DNA of 64,000 nt, taken from the NCBI GenBank assembly GCA_025201765.1, contig MU623376.1, forward strand, positions 1 to 64,000, given 5' to 3'. Below, one piece after another: positions 48,744-58,614 of this stretch. Within the stretch, counting starts at the first letter, position 1, and each line of letters begins with the position of its first letter. The notes beneath the pieces were generated by a model that saw only the letters and a list, made by a program, of their open reading frames with translations, was not told where the DNA came from and searched no databases. Position numbers and translations under genes: made by a program. The DNA is from Daldinia sp. FL1419. Its lineage: Eukaryota > Ascomycota > Sordariomycetes > Xylariales > Hypoxylaceae.

Positions 48744-51264
48744 GACTATTGACCTATCATCCGTTCATATCAGCTATTACGCCCCCACGCACAATACTAA
48801 TTGTCAACTTGCTACGCGAAATCAAGTGATCAAGCAAAGGCAGAGCGACGCGGTCCTTATGCGCTTAATATTAGGCGATAAGTCAGGTTCGTGAATAACG
48901 CATGCGAGGCGTCCAGAGCGAGAAGAGAGAAAGGAAAACATAGCCATCGCGGTATCGCCATTTTGCGCATTGTCGAGTAGGTGCCTAGTAGATAACTTAC
49001 CGGTAATACGGGTATCTAGAGTGAAATGGCACTGAGAGGTACTCTGATCGGTTCGGTGTGTGGAAATAATGCAACCTTGTTTAGGATATTGCTCTGAAAT
49101 AAGAACGGTAATGCAGCCTTGAAGTTGCGAGACTACGCAGTGTCACACACAAATTGAAATGAAGGTTGTCTCGGGAAAAAATTGGGTAGATGTGTCAGTC
49201 CGTAGATTGTTGCCTGAATGTGCGAACCCTGAGAACTCGTAGGGCTATGATTGTTTCTTAGTATCAAGATAAGAAGCCAATGTGGAGAGCCGGTGTTGGT
49301 TTGTACAGGTACTATGGAGGGATGGAGGGGTCGCAAATCTGCAGGTTTCAGGACACTTGCCTTGTAGCTTATGTACCAATTGTCAAAAAGAAAGCCGCAT
49401 GGAACCAAGAATGAACCAAGAATGGACCAAGAACCTCGAGGTCTTTCCTGCGCACCCTCGGTGGTGACGTGGAATGCCTCGGTTCCTGGCCCCAGGAAGC
49501 GCTGATGAGCTTTCGCGGGATCCCAAACTGTGACTAAGACATATATCTTCCGGAATAATCCTCTTTGATCTCCAATGGCAATATGTATAGCACTTTCACA
49601 TTATGGAATTGAATAAGACAAACCATATTCAAGTTAACCCCTTTTCCTCCAGAACATGATGGAATATGAAGGTGCTTGACTGAAGCCGGTAACCTTACTC
49701 TATGACCCTACCGGGCTATGCATACATTATAATCAAGGCTTACTCTTTCTATGAGCGGTACAAATATTGGGGTGCTACTATGTACTGGATACGTTTTCCG
49801 AACTTTATATGGACTATGTTAATGGTAGGGGAAATGCAACAGCCTACCAAGGGAATATATACTGCTATTCATTAAACACAAAGCCTAGGACTTATAACAA
49901 AGCACAGGGTAGTAAACTGTAACGATCATATATTATTGATGACATGAACCTACCCCCGTCAGCTCCGTAGAATTAGTATATAGAGTAGCTAGCTTGCTAA
50001 CCCCATGAGACCGGTTAATAGCCTGGTCAATAGGTAGGTAATACTAACCACACTGGATTATACGCTCAACCATGTCCACTCTTCTAGCCTTGAGAGCCAG
50101 TAGCTTTGAGCACCTAACTTATCTACTCCAATGCTTCCTTTATATTGGGTACTAAGGAACTAAGGTATATCATCCTACCTTAGCTTACTCGTCTAGAAGA
50201 TGTTTAACGCCCTACAGGCTCCCCCTACAATTGTAAGTTATTTTCCCCAGTATTTAGAGTCCAAAACGGCGTGGCCTCTACCGCGGAGATTAGACTCTAT
50301 TACATTCGTGGGAGGTATAACGGCGTTGTCTGGTAGCCTAAGATACATATTTTTGTTAACATTAAAGATTTCCAATATAGGATATCAAAAAAGGGGGCAT
50401 GGTAGCGAGCCAATATACGACAGTACAAACATATAAACAGTCACCATTATTGTTGTACGAAGGACAAGGTGTATATTCGGAATGCGATCACCCATGTGGA
50501 GATCAGATTGTCAGGTTTTTAGCTTGTGCTACATATACCTAGAACAAATCCTTTGTTCTATATGTAGTCGTCTTTTGTCGTAGCTGTATATAGATTCCTC
50601 GCGGAACAGCGAAGTCGTTTCCTTGCTTCTCGGTTCGCCTCGTGATACAGATCGTTGTCCTAGATATTTCGGTAGGTGGCTCAAAATCAAACATGAAATG
50701 ATACCACGGTAGTAGTTGCAATAAGAAATATAACTTAGAAGTCTAGATGGCCTGTCACCATGAGAACTATGGAGATCTAGATATAAGAGGCCTAGGCAAC
50801 CACTAGGCAGAAATCTAACCAACCTATGACATTTCACATTCCATATTATTCCTGTACATATTAGGCAAGTCTGTTCTACGTGGCTTGGAGTATCGCATAG
50901 TTGAATAGAGTCTTTAATTTCATATATGCATCTACTGCTGACTACCTCCTAACCGAATTGTTTTCCTTAAGGATCTGACCCGAGCCTCGAAGCCTCGAAG
51001 CCTCACCTTTGGACCACCAAATTTACCTAGTGTTGTATTGTACCTACACTTGATAACGGAAAGCCGGGGACTGCGGCAACTCTGTCTCTTCAGCCCTACG
51101 ATAATAAACGATTCACGATATGTGACAGGCGCAACAACGTGGAACCAAATCTGAAAATATTACCTACCAAGCGCTTTGTTATTGACTCATCTCCCGTAAT
51201 TGCGGTGCTATATGCCTCTTTTCAGCTACGGACCCGCGTAGTCGTTGAATCCCAGATTATCGCC
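48744..51264. other. Intergenic with hairpin repeat copy C
   Basis: No supportable gene. It holds the C2H2 promoter, copy C of the hairpin repeat (50526-50645) and the methyltransferase promoter. ORFs of up to about 100 codons overlap the repeat or lack features. Confidence 0.55.
50526..50645. repeat. Hairpin-bearing dispersed repeat, copy C (inverted)
   Basis: Its reverse complement starts atcacgaggcg, contains gacttcgctgttccgcgagg and ends tatatgtagcac, matching copies A and B along its length with scattered differences. Confidence 0.85.
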
Positions 51265-52188
51265 ATGTCATCTCCCCCGGGCAAGAGTCATAACTCCAAC
51301 ATCACGGCGTCTGTCATTAACCCGAACCCGTCTTTACAGTCTTACTATTACTCACTCGAATCGAGACTAGGGTATAGATTGCTCCTAGGCGGTACGCGAC
51401 ACTTCGGCTATTGGAAACATGACACTTATTGGCCTTTCCCTTTGTCTGAAAGTCTACGTAACATGGAAGATAAAATGGCTGAAATAATTGCACTGCCCCC
51501 TGGCTCACAGGTGCTCGATGCCGGCTGTGGTGTCGGCCACGTAGCGTTGCGCATGGCGAAAGCCCACGGGCTACACGTCGACGCTATTGATGTCGTGGAC
51601 CATCACGTTACCAAAGCCCAGCGAAACGTTGATCGTTCGGGCTTACCAAAAGGCGTAGTTCGAGTACGCAAGATGGACTATCATAATCTAGACACATTTG
51701 CCGCAGATTCCTTCGACGGTCTTTACACTATGGAAACTTTTGTACATGCTACCGACCCCGAGGCTGTCTTGGCTGGGTTTTACCGCATTTTGCGCCCTGG
51801 CGGTCGTCTTGTACAGTTCGAGTACGACCACAACTCACTTGATAGCGCACCCCAGGATATTTCTGATTCGATGGTGAAGGTAAATAAATATGCTGCTATG
51901 CCCACTAACGCTATATCACACCCCGGGGTGTTCAGGCAGATGCTGGAAGATGCAGGCTTCGAGGATATTATTGTCCGTGACTTTTCCGATAATATCCGTC
52001 CGATGACAAGGCTATTTTTCCTTCTTGCTATTGTTCCCTATTTCTTTATTCGCATGCTAAAGCTTGAGCGTTATTTTATTAATACAGTTGCGGGGGTGCA
52101 GTCCTACAAAGGGGGTGGTCACTGGCACTATGTAGCTATCTCGGCTACAAAGCCTGGCGATCCCATCGAAAGCTTAAAGCCCAAATAA
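51265..52188 (+). CDS. SAM-dependent class I methyltransferase
   Basis: Single exon. I chose the ATG at 51265 (cgccATGtca, Kozak-like), giving 307 aa; an in-frame ATG at 51139 would add 42 residues without conserved features. Motif I VLDAGCGVG is at 83-91, post-I DAIDVVD follows, motif II DSFDGLYTMETFVHA and motif III LRPGGRLVQFEYD are present. The arrangement is that of the sterol C-methyltransferase/UbiE-like group. A hydrophobic stretch (LFFLLAIVPYFFIRM) near residue 255 may tie it to membranes. It transfers a methyl group from S-adenosylmethionine to an unknown, possibly lipid, acceptor. It is flanked by hairpin repeat copies and a tiny membrane ORF. Confidence 0.9.
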   Translation: MSSPPGKSHNSNITASVINPNPSLQSYYYSLESRLGYRLLLGGTRHFGYWKHDTYWPFPLSESLRNMEDKMAEIIALPPGSQVLDAGCGVGHVALRMAKAHGLHVDAIDVVDHHVTKAQRNVDRSGLPKGVVRVRKMDYHNLDTFAADSFDGLYTMETFVHATDPEAVLAGFYRILRPGGRLVQFEYDHNSLDSAPQDISDSMVKVNKYAAMPTNAISHPGVFRQMLEDAGFEDIIVRDFSDNIRPMTRLFFLLAIVPYFFIRMLKLERYFINTVAGVQSYKGGGHWHYVAISATKPGDPIESLKPK

Positions 52189-52684
52189 TATCATTATTAA
52201 GCCTTTATTCATCACCGAAACTTCGTGTTCACTATGTCTAGACCCAAATGCTTTTCATTGAGACTACCTAGTTCGGTTTTTGAGCTTTGTAAGCTTCTAA
52301 TGCACTCCACGATGAGTGTTGTCCTATATATCACAGGGTACGGCATTGGGGGTTCATTGTCTTCGTTATTCAATGAACTCTACATATCCACAATGGCGGT
52401 TCAACTAAGGTAATTGTCTGGGTTAAAATTTATAAGACAATTAACAATAGGAAAACAATAGGAACTCATAGTTGATAGGTAACGACGTGTATGGATCTAA
52501 TGATAAGTCATTGTTTACATCTAAAACAATGCCTACCTCTGCTATATTAGGCCTGAGGTACCCCAATACCAACCTGGAACTCCTCAGCATTAAAGGCATT
52601 GCATCCAGATATACATACCCAAGCCATAAGCTAGCTACCTACATAAGATCATCCCAGAGCCAAATAACCCTGTCGCCTACTACC
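52189..52684. other. Intergenic
   Basis: 3' flank of the methyltransferase. It contains only short ORFs and AT-rich sequence. Confidence 0.5.
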
Positions 52685-52897
52685 ATGTCGGACTTTTCGC
52701 CTCTCCCACAATTCGTCCTCGGATGGACTGTCGCACTAGTGCTTTTCGCGGTATGCACTTTATGGGATGATGCGCTTTCTCTGTTCGTAGCTAGTGTTTA
52801 TGTCTATCTTACCATAATGAGCGCGTATACGCCTGTTTCTATTCATCCTGGACTGTTCTTCGGCACATTGGTCTACATTTTGTTCAAATTCTCGTAA
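52685..52897 (+). CDS. Small two-helix membrane protein, unknown
   Basis: 70 aa from an ATG in Kozak-like context (accATGtcg). Two hydrophobic stretches fill most of the chain (QFVLGWTVALVLFAVC and the FVASVYVYLTIM / LFFGTLVYILF region), separated by Trp/Asp-containing turns. The open frame extends upstream to 52472 without features, so the short form is preferred. No family is recognised. It lies 0.5 kb after the methyltransferase on the same strand. It may be real or chance; the hydrophobic pattern and start context favour real. Confidence 0.4.
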   Translation: MSDFSPLPQFVLGWTVALVLFAVCTLWDDALSLFVASVYVYLTIMSAYTPVSIHPGLFFGTLVYILFKFS

Positions 52898-53452
52898 ATA
52901 CAGCACTATGTATTCAATACTTTTAGACTTCCTGTTGCAACGAGGTCCGCGGAGGATAGATCGGTAGTGAGGGTTTCTTCGCTCTCTCTATATCAGTGAG
53001 CAGATGCAGATGTTTGGTTACCAAGTAGTTAGTATTTGGGTTAGGTTGTTTACTTCGAAATATACAGGTAGGTAGTTTGTTTCAATTTTAGTGGGTGCAA
53101 TGAATGCGACCGATATGAAAGGGGTACCTATCATTAATAAAAAGGATTTTAGTTCCGTATGCTCTACTTGATAATATACAATGTGACATATGATCAACTA
53201 CATTAGGAGCCCGGTAGGCACATGGGTAACTAGGCAGCCGCAGATACTATACATATACGCGGGAGATATGTAACGTATATGCGTTTCATCTCCCCCCCCC
53301 CAAAAAAAATAAACCAAACGAACAGACGACTTATACCTTAAGTGCCTAACCTAGGTAAAAGCCTGCTCCCTCATCTTTCTTAGCATAATACCTCTACTAA
53401 AGCTACAATTCCCCTCTTGTCGGAGGACATCCGTATTCAAAATAGCCACCAT

Positions 53453-53568
53453 GTCACGAGGCGGACCAAAAAGCAAGGAAACAACTTCGTTGTTCCGCGA
53501 GGAACCTATCTACAACTATAGCTAAGGGCAGCTACATATAGAACAAGTTCTTTGTTCTATATGTAGCA
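53453..53568. repeat. Hairpin-bearing dispersed repeat, copy B
   Basis: Starts gtcacgaggcgg and has aacttcgttgttccgcgagg. It ends in a perfect 15-bp stem, ctacatatagaacaa against ttgttctatatgtag, at 53532-53566. Confidence 0.88.
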
Positions 53569-53767
53569 CAGGCTAGAACCCTGACATGGAGACCACTACC
53601 TATAGAGATTACCATAGGGTTAGCAACTAGGATAGTAGTACGAATATAGCGAGCATGTTCTTAGTATCTCACTGGCGCCGTCCAAGGTAGTCTACTTCCT
53701 AAGATACAGTTTTCCGAATTATGTGACAGGGCCCTCGACCAAACATCTATGACATAGAGCACTACCT

Positions 53768-53826
53768 GTCGTGAGGCGTATCGAGAAGCGAGGAAAAAAC
53801 TTCGTTGTTCTGTGAGGAACTCTATC
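53768..53826. repeat. Hairpin-bearing dispersed repeat, copy D (partial)
   Basis: gtcgtgaggc...gcgaggaaaaaacttcgttg...gaactctatctagg matches the first half of copies A and B. The right hairpin part is missing and is replaced by a CCTAGGTA-type sequence. Confidence 0.75.
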
Positions 53827-54150
53827 TAGGTAGGTACCTACATGTTTCTACGGAGATATATATTTATAGTTCTCTACGTTTCCTGGACCGTTTCTTGATA
53901 CTAGGGGGTACCTCCCTACTTGCATGCCTAGGTGTTTATAATTATTAATATCACTCAGCAAACACCCCTTTTATGGATAATCAAACCTCCTAGCATCAAA
54001 TTATTTACATCCATTAATACTTATATCACTGACTTCTTAACCCATTACCCGTATCCGTAACGAAGCAATGCTATTGTGAACTTGATATATACCTATCTAT
54101 GCAATCTATATCATTAATGAACCCAACGCACTATGGACGACCGCTATGCT

Positions 54151-56276
54151 TCACTTCTTGCTCTCCTTTTCCCTTAATTTAGCCTTAGTAACACGTTAGA
54201 AACAAGCATTCATTAAGAACAACGCGATCCAATACTCACCATGGCACCATCTAATCCGTTATAGTAGAACGACTTCAAAGCATGGTGCTTTACAGCTGTA
54301 CCGGGCGGAAGTTGGAAGGCGGCATCAACGTTCGAAAAGAGCTGGCTCCTCTGGCTCTTAGTTACATCCTTGAATGAAGTCCAAGATTGATCCTCGAACA
54401 TTTCTTGAACTTGGCTCATTAATTCCCTCTTCATCTTGCCACCCGACGGTGCCCTGCCTGTGGGTGTGTCAGTGTTTGCAGCTGGCTCGGCTTTTGTGGC
54501 TAAGGCTTTTTGGGTCTTCTTTGGCGCTCCGTTGCTTAGATCGGTCTGTTTCACACTTGAGCTCAGGGCCTCGTCGACTGTCGTGGAGCTATCTGTATCG
54601 CTTTGTGATTTTGGAATCTGATCACTTATCAACACATCGTTGATTTTAGCACGCTCGAGGGCTTGGACTAAAGAATCAGCTGCCATAATGCTTTTACCAC
54701 CATCAGCGGTCAAACGCTTGCGGATCTTAACCTTAGCGTAACCATTTTCAAGTGCTTTTACATGTTTGCGCCCGTCTACGCTCTTTACTACATTCATCTG
54801 CGCCGTTGGGCAGAAGAGTAATGCTTCCCCCGTCTGTAAGGCAATAATCGTATCGAAAAGAGCATTTTTATTGTCCGAACATTGTTCCTTTGCACCAGCA
54901 AGGTGCTTTTTGAGTGTTTCGTACCAGCTCGGCGAGAGAAACCGATGAACAAATGTTACGTTCGATAAATCTATTAGTTCTGGAGAAAGCGTAGGTTCCT
55001 GGGTTGCCACTAATACTCGTGTACCGTTATGTCTCTGCTGTCGGATTATAGAAAGTAAATCACTAGTGAGAATTCTCGCCTCGCCTGCCTGAGTTAGAAA
55101 CTACTCCCAGTTAGCTGTCGTAGCCCCTAAACATATGACGGGATTTACCTTGTGTGCTTCATCTAACGCGACGATTCGTCCGCACTTGCTTCTCTCTTCA
55201 AGGAAGATTGAGAGACAAATAGAAAAAAGAGCACACGCGTCGTCGGAACTGAAGAAAGGATCACTTAGATCAACGATGGTTAATGAACCTGGCTCGAATG
55301 CCCAGATGTCCTCTCCTGCCCGTGCTGGCCTCTTGGTATTATTTGTTGATGATGGAGCTATAAAGGTATCGAGAAGTTGCAAACGCAACTTCAAGGGTGC
55401 CTCTTGCCCCTTAACCCATTTAACTTTTGAAAGGCGTTCACAGAATCTCGAGTAGGTAAAGACACCTGGTCCTTCCATCGCCATTTCTCGGGCCAGGTTC
55501 ATCACCACTTCCATATATAGAGGCGTGTCTTTCGCCGCTGGATCTATGGCCATCAGCTTGAGCATCCTTGAGATGTCAAGCTGGTCTTCGTTTAGATAAA
55601 GAGGCAGAACCTTAACGTCCATCCCAGGAAGGCTGCCATAGAGATTTTTCATTGCCCAAAGGTTAGAAGGAGACACCAATACCGTCACGGGTATCCCGGA
55701 AGAGCATAAGTATACCGCTTCGCATATCTGAGTTGACGTATAGCTGGTATATTTGTCATAATGCATAACCATACCTGCCAAGGGGTAAGGAAGATGGCCA
55801 GCTGCGTTATTTGAAATAAGTGCGTTCTCCAGTAGACAAGACAACGTGTGGCTCTTTCCCGCTCCTTGAGAACCGCATATGAATGCAGACCATGGAACAT
55901 TCATGTTCGCTAGAACTAGGTGATCCTCTCTCGTAGTACCTGCATCCGTAGAGTCTTGCTGAATACCAATTAGACCGTACTGGGGAACGAGGTCGGGGGC
56001 TAGATTCTTAGACGAAGAGAATGCGGTGTGTAGGGGGGCAGAGAATGTATCATTCGAAGTAGAAGTGTTTAAGTATGAGAATGAACTTTGGTATGTCGAG
56101 TGGACAAACTTTTCAACCGCTGCAGTGAAAATCGGAGTGTTTGCAAACGCCTCTTCTTGCTGTCTGTCTCTCCATGGTTGATTATCGCCATCGTTGCCAT
56201 TCCCTTGGATAAAGTGTAATAAGTGAGAGAACTTGGATGCTTGATTACTTTTATGATTTTCGCGTTTCTTCGGCAT
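54151..56276 (-). CDS. P-loop ATPase, fungal, uncharacterised
   Basis: Three exons: 55149-56276, 54240-55088 and 54151-54183, encoding 669 aa. The Walker A motif GSQGAGKS is at 135-142 and Walker B is RIVALDEAH (about 367-375), with intron 1 directly after it. Together these mark a P-loop NTPase of an AAA/HerA-like flavour (SHTLSCLLENAL after Walker A). The second half has a Ser/Lys-rich linker and a conserved-looking C-terminal segment (MKRELMSQVQEMFEDQSW). The final 11-codon exon (DGAM-AKLREKESKK) was placed by a GTGAGT donor and a CTAAC branch. The specific role is unknown; it may be cytosolic or nuclear with a DNA- or protein-remodelling function. Confidence 0.85.
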
Positions 56277-57129
56277 GGCGAATGGTAGTAGTTAAGTAGG
56301 TGGTAGGTATTTATTTTTTATTTTTTTTGGTGGTGAAATAAAGGGGGACTAACACAGAGACCAGAAGATATTGTTAGGCGCCAAAAAGAGCATAGCAATA
56401 TGGAATCTAGGTAGTAAGTGAGTACAGCTATATTGTGGCACCCTCGACTTATTTATACAGCCGATACTACCCCCGTTGCATATGCGGCTATCCGAGACAA
56501 CACATTACTTAGTACAAGAGTACGTTAGGCCTCATTGTGCAGGCCTCATTGTGACATGTCATAAAATCCCAGGCGTATTATAAGCCTATTGATTGCAACG
56601 ACGGAAGAAGCACTACTATGATATTCGTCAATAGCGTCTTGCAAGAGGTATCCAAGGCAGGCCTCCGGTTCATTGAAGTGTATATAACCCCTAACCTTGA
56701 GTAAATACAGATGGTCACTAGGATGTTAAGATACCGAGAGATCAGCAACTACCAACCCCAGTTGTGGTCATAGTCATTTCAAAGTACCATGATAACTGTA
56801 TTAACTAGAATCCACCAATATCGACGCGGGGGTAGGTATATATAGAATATATTAAGTTTTTTTTTGCTGTTAAAAGTAAACGTTATAGCTGTTGAAGTAA
56901 GACGCGGTTTATGAGGCAAGTGACTTGTATTCCATGCCAAGTCTATCTTAGGAGAATAGATGGGCATATGTAAGATATATATAAGTCACGGATGTGGGGT
57001 GTATATCATCCCTGTATACCAGCCACACACATTCCAACAATAGCTCCTATGATGATCAAATTAACACGCCTAACCCCAATCGATTATACTCTTCTCCCGG
57101 GAAATCTCAGTTGACGCGACGCTCTATGT
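56277..57129. other. Intergenic
   Basis: Promoter of the ATPase gene and AT-rich sequence. It abuts the RTA1-like remnant. No gene. Confidence 0.5.
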
Positions 57130-58000
57130 GCACTTTAGTTGCCTATCTCCATAGTTTCCCCCTGTGGATATCGAGGAGCTGGTTAGATATTGGATGGAGG
57201 GGTACCAGATGTAGAATATGACCACGACAAAAAGCATAAGAGTCGGTAAAGAGTCCATTCGTGCTGTAGTAGCTATTCACTAGAGCCCGTCGCATAGTCG
57301 ATAATACGGAAGATGCATCGAATCAATACCAAAGCTGATGTCCTATATAGCATCCAAGAAGGGATTCCCAGTTGAAGGATTTTAGCGGCGCGTCGCCTTC
57401 ACGATGGCCGTTGCGAGGCAAGTCTCGATTCCCAAAGCCCCGGTAACACGAACCCACTGGCGGTATCGTATGGCGGCATCGTACGTGGAATAGCAATGCC
57501 AACGCCACAAAAAGGCCGAAAAAGACAAGTTACATCGCCAGACCGCCAACCACGATATTCTCTCCCAACCTTGAATCGTTTCCAAAGGCCATTAAGCCAG
57601 TACCGGTGCTCTAAACTAGAAACGAGGACACATCTCTGAGAACGAAGAGTGTGGTTAACCACCGAACCTTAATGATCAAACACTGTTCAGCAATTATTCC
57701 CAATGCGCCGGCAATCCGACCGAGCGTCATATACACGAAGGCAGCAAAAAGCGACGGAGGAACAAGAAGAAAGTATATTAGCACCAAGTGATGAACTTCT
57801 TTCACACTACCTAGTATATCAGCGTAAGGGGTAGTACGTACGAAATCCGCCAACGACAAGCGGAATGCAGAACCACATTCGCTTACGAAACACATCTTGT
57901 AACAGCTCTAAGAATGAGGCAGTGCTGTAAATAATCGCCAATATTGATGTAATACGAGCGGGATGCGTATTAGGAAGCATATTAAAATCTAGGCTACAGT
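57130..58000 (-). pseudogene. RTA1-like lipid exporter, decayed
   Basis: Minus-strand translation in shifting frames gives the RTA1 family in order: ARITSILAIIYSTASF, then MWFCIPLVVGG, then VPPSLFAAFVYMTLGRIAG, then LRDVSSFLV(stop)STGTGLMAFG, then GENIVVGGLAM(stop)LVFF, then MLYRTSALVLIRCIFRI, then MLFVVVIFYIWYPSIQYL. At least two stops sit where Gln is expected (CAG/CAA to TAG/TAA, CpA to TpA), and several frame changes occur. The parent would be a seven-helix membrane protein linked to sterol/lipid stress or drug resistance. It is clearly inactive. The block 57994-58380 on this strand is only a shadow of the next feature. Confidence 0.77.
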
Positions 58001-58098
58001 TCTAACGTGCCCTGAGGCCACGAGACCGATATGTCCGTACGTGTACTGACTATCCGCGATAACCCCGTACGCATAAAAGTGCATAATAGGAGGATGGG

Positions 58099-58387
58099 TG
58101 GCCTTAGCAGCAGCTTACTCGGACGTGCAAAGACGCCTACCGAAGACCTTACCGCCCTGAAGGTATACGACCGGGTTCGCCACCCGCGTACACAATAGAT
58201 TGTCGAGTCCAGTCGGACCATAGGTAATATGATAATGAGAAGAAGCGAGGAAACTAGGTTAATCCCGGGTAAAATCAAGCCATTCATGTCGAGGTGGGAC
58301 TTCATCATCGACATCGATATGGAGAAACACCGCGATGAGGCTTTACAGATAATGGAAGATGGACTAAACGGAAAGGACATCCAGTAA
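58099..58387 (+). pseudogene. FAD-dependent monooxygenase, C-terminal remnant
   Basis: A + strand fragment reads LLGRAKTPTEDLTALKVYDRVRHPRTQ, one stop, then IVESSRTIGNM...SRWDFIIDIDMEKHRDEALQIM, then a stop. This resembles the end of salicylate hydroxylase-like flavoprotein monooxygenases (the R-x-P-R, SR-x-x-G and W-x-x-D-x-D spacing). The N-terminal FAD-binding part is absent. It adjoins the RTA1 remnant, so both may be leftovers of a lost detoxification locus. Confidence 0.42.
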
Positions 58388-58614
58388 AGAACGACTATAG
58401 AGGCTCTCGAAGCTGTGCCGTCGGCTCAGGATAAAGCAGCAGCAGCCCAGGGGAAGCCTATTCTCGTTCGCATTCCTGATAACTGACTTCTTCTATACAT
58501 TCTTTTATTTAAGAGACCGTGCTACCCTAGATATCCCTCGAGGGCCTCCCTGGTATGAATATACCCCTTTAAACCCTATCTTAGACACCCGGGTCACAGC
58601 CCTCCCCTAAGCTC
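58388..58614. other. Intergenic
   Basis: Short gap before the 3' end of the Ser/Pro-rich gene; nothing visible. Confidence 0.5.

Larger units (their letters stand above)
52898..54150. other. Intergenic with hairpin repeats B and D
   Basis: Contains hairpin repeat copies B (53453-53568) and D (53768-53826) and a CCTAGGTA-type motif near 53826, plus 3' DNA of the ATPase gene. No gene. Confidence 0.6.

Noticed and set aside
51139..51264. 42-residue N-terminal extension of the methyltransferase
   Set aside because: No conserved features; the downstream ATG has better context and a normal family length.
57994..58380. 128-codon minus ORF
   Set aside because: Shadow of the + strand monooxygenase remnant.
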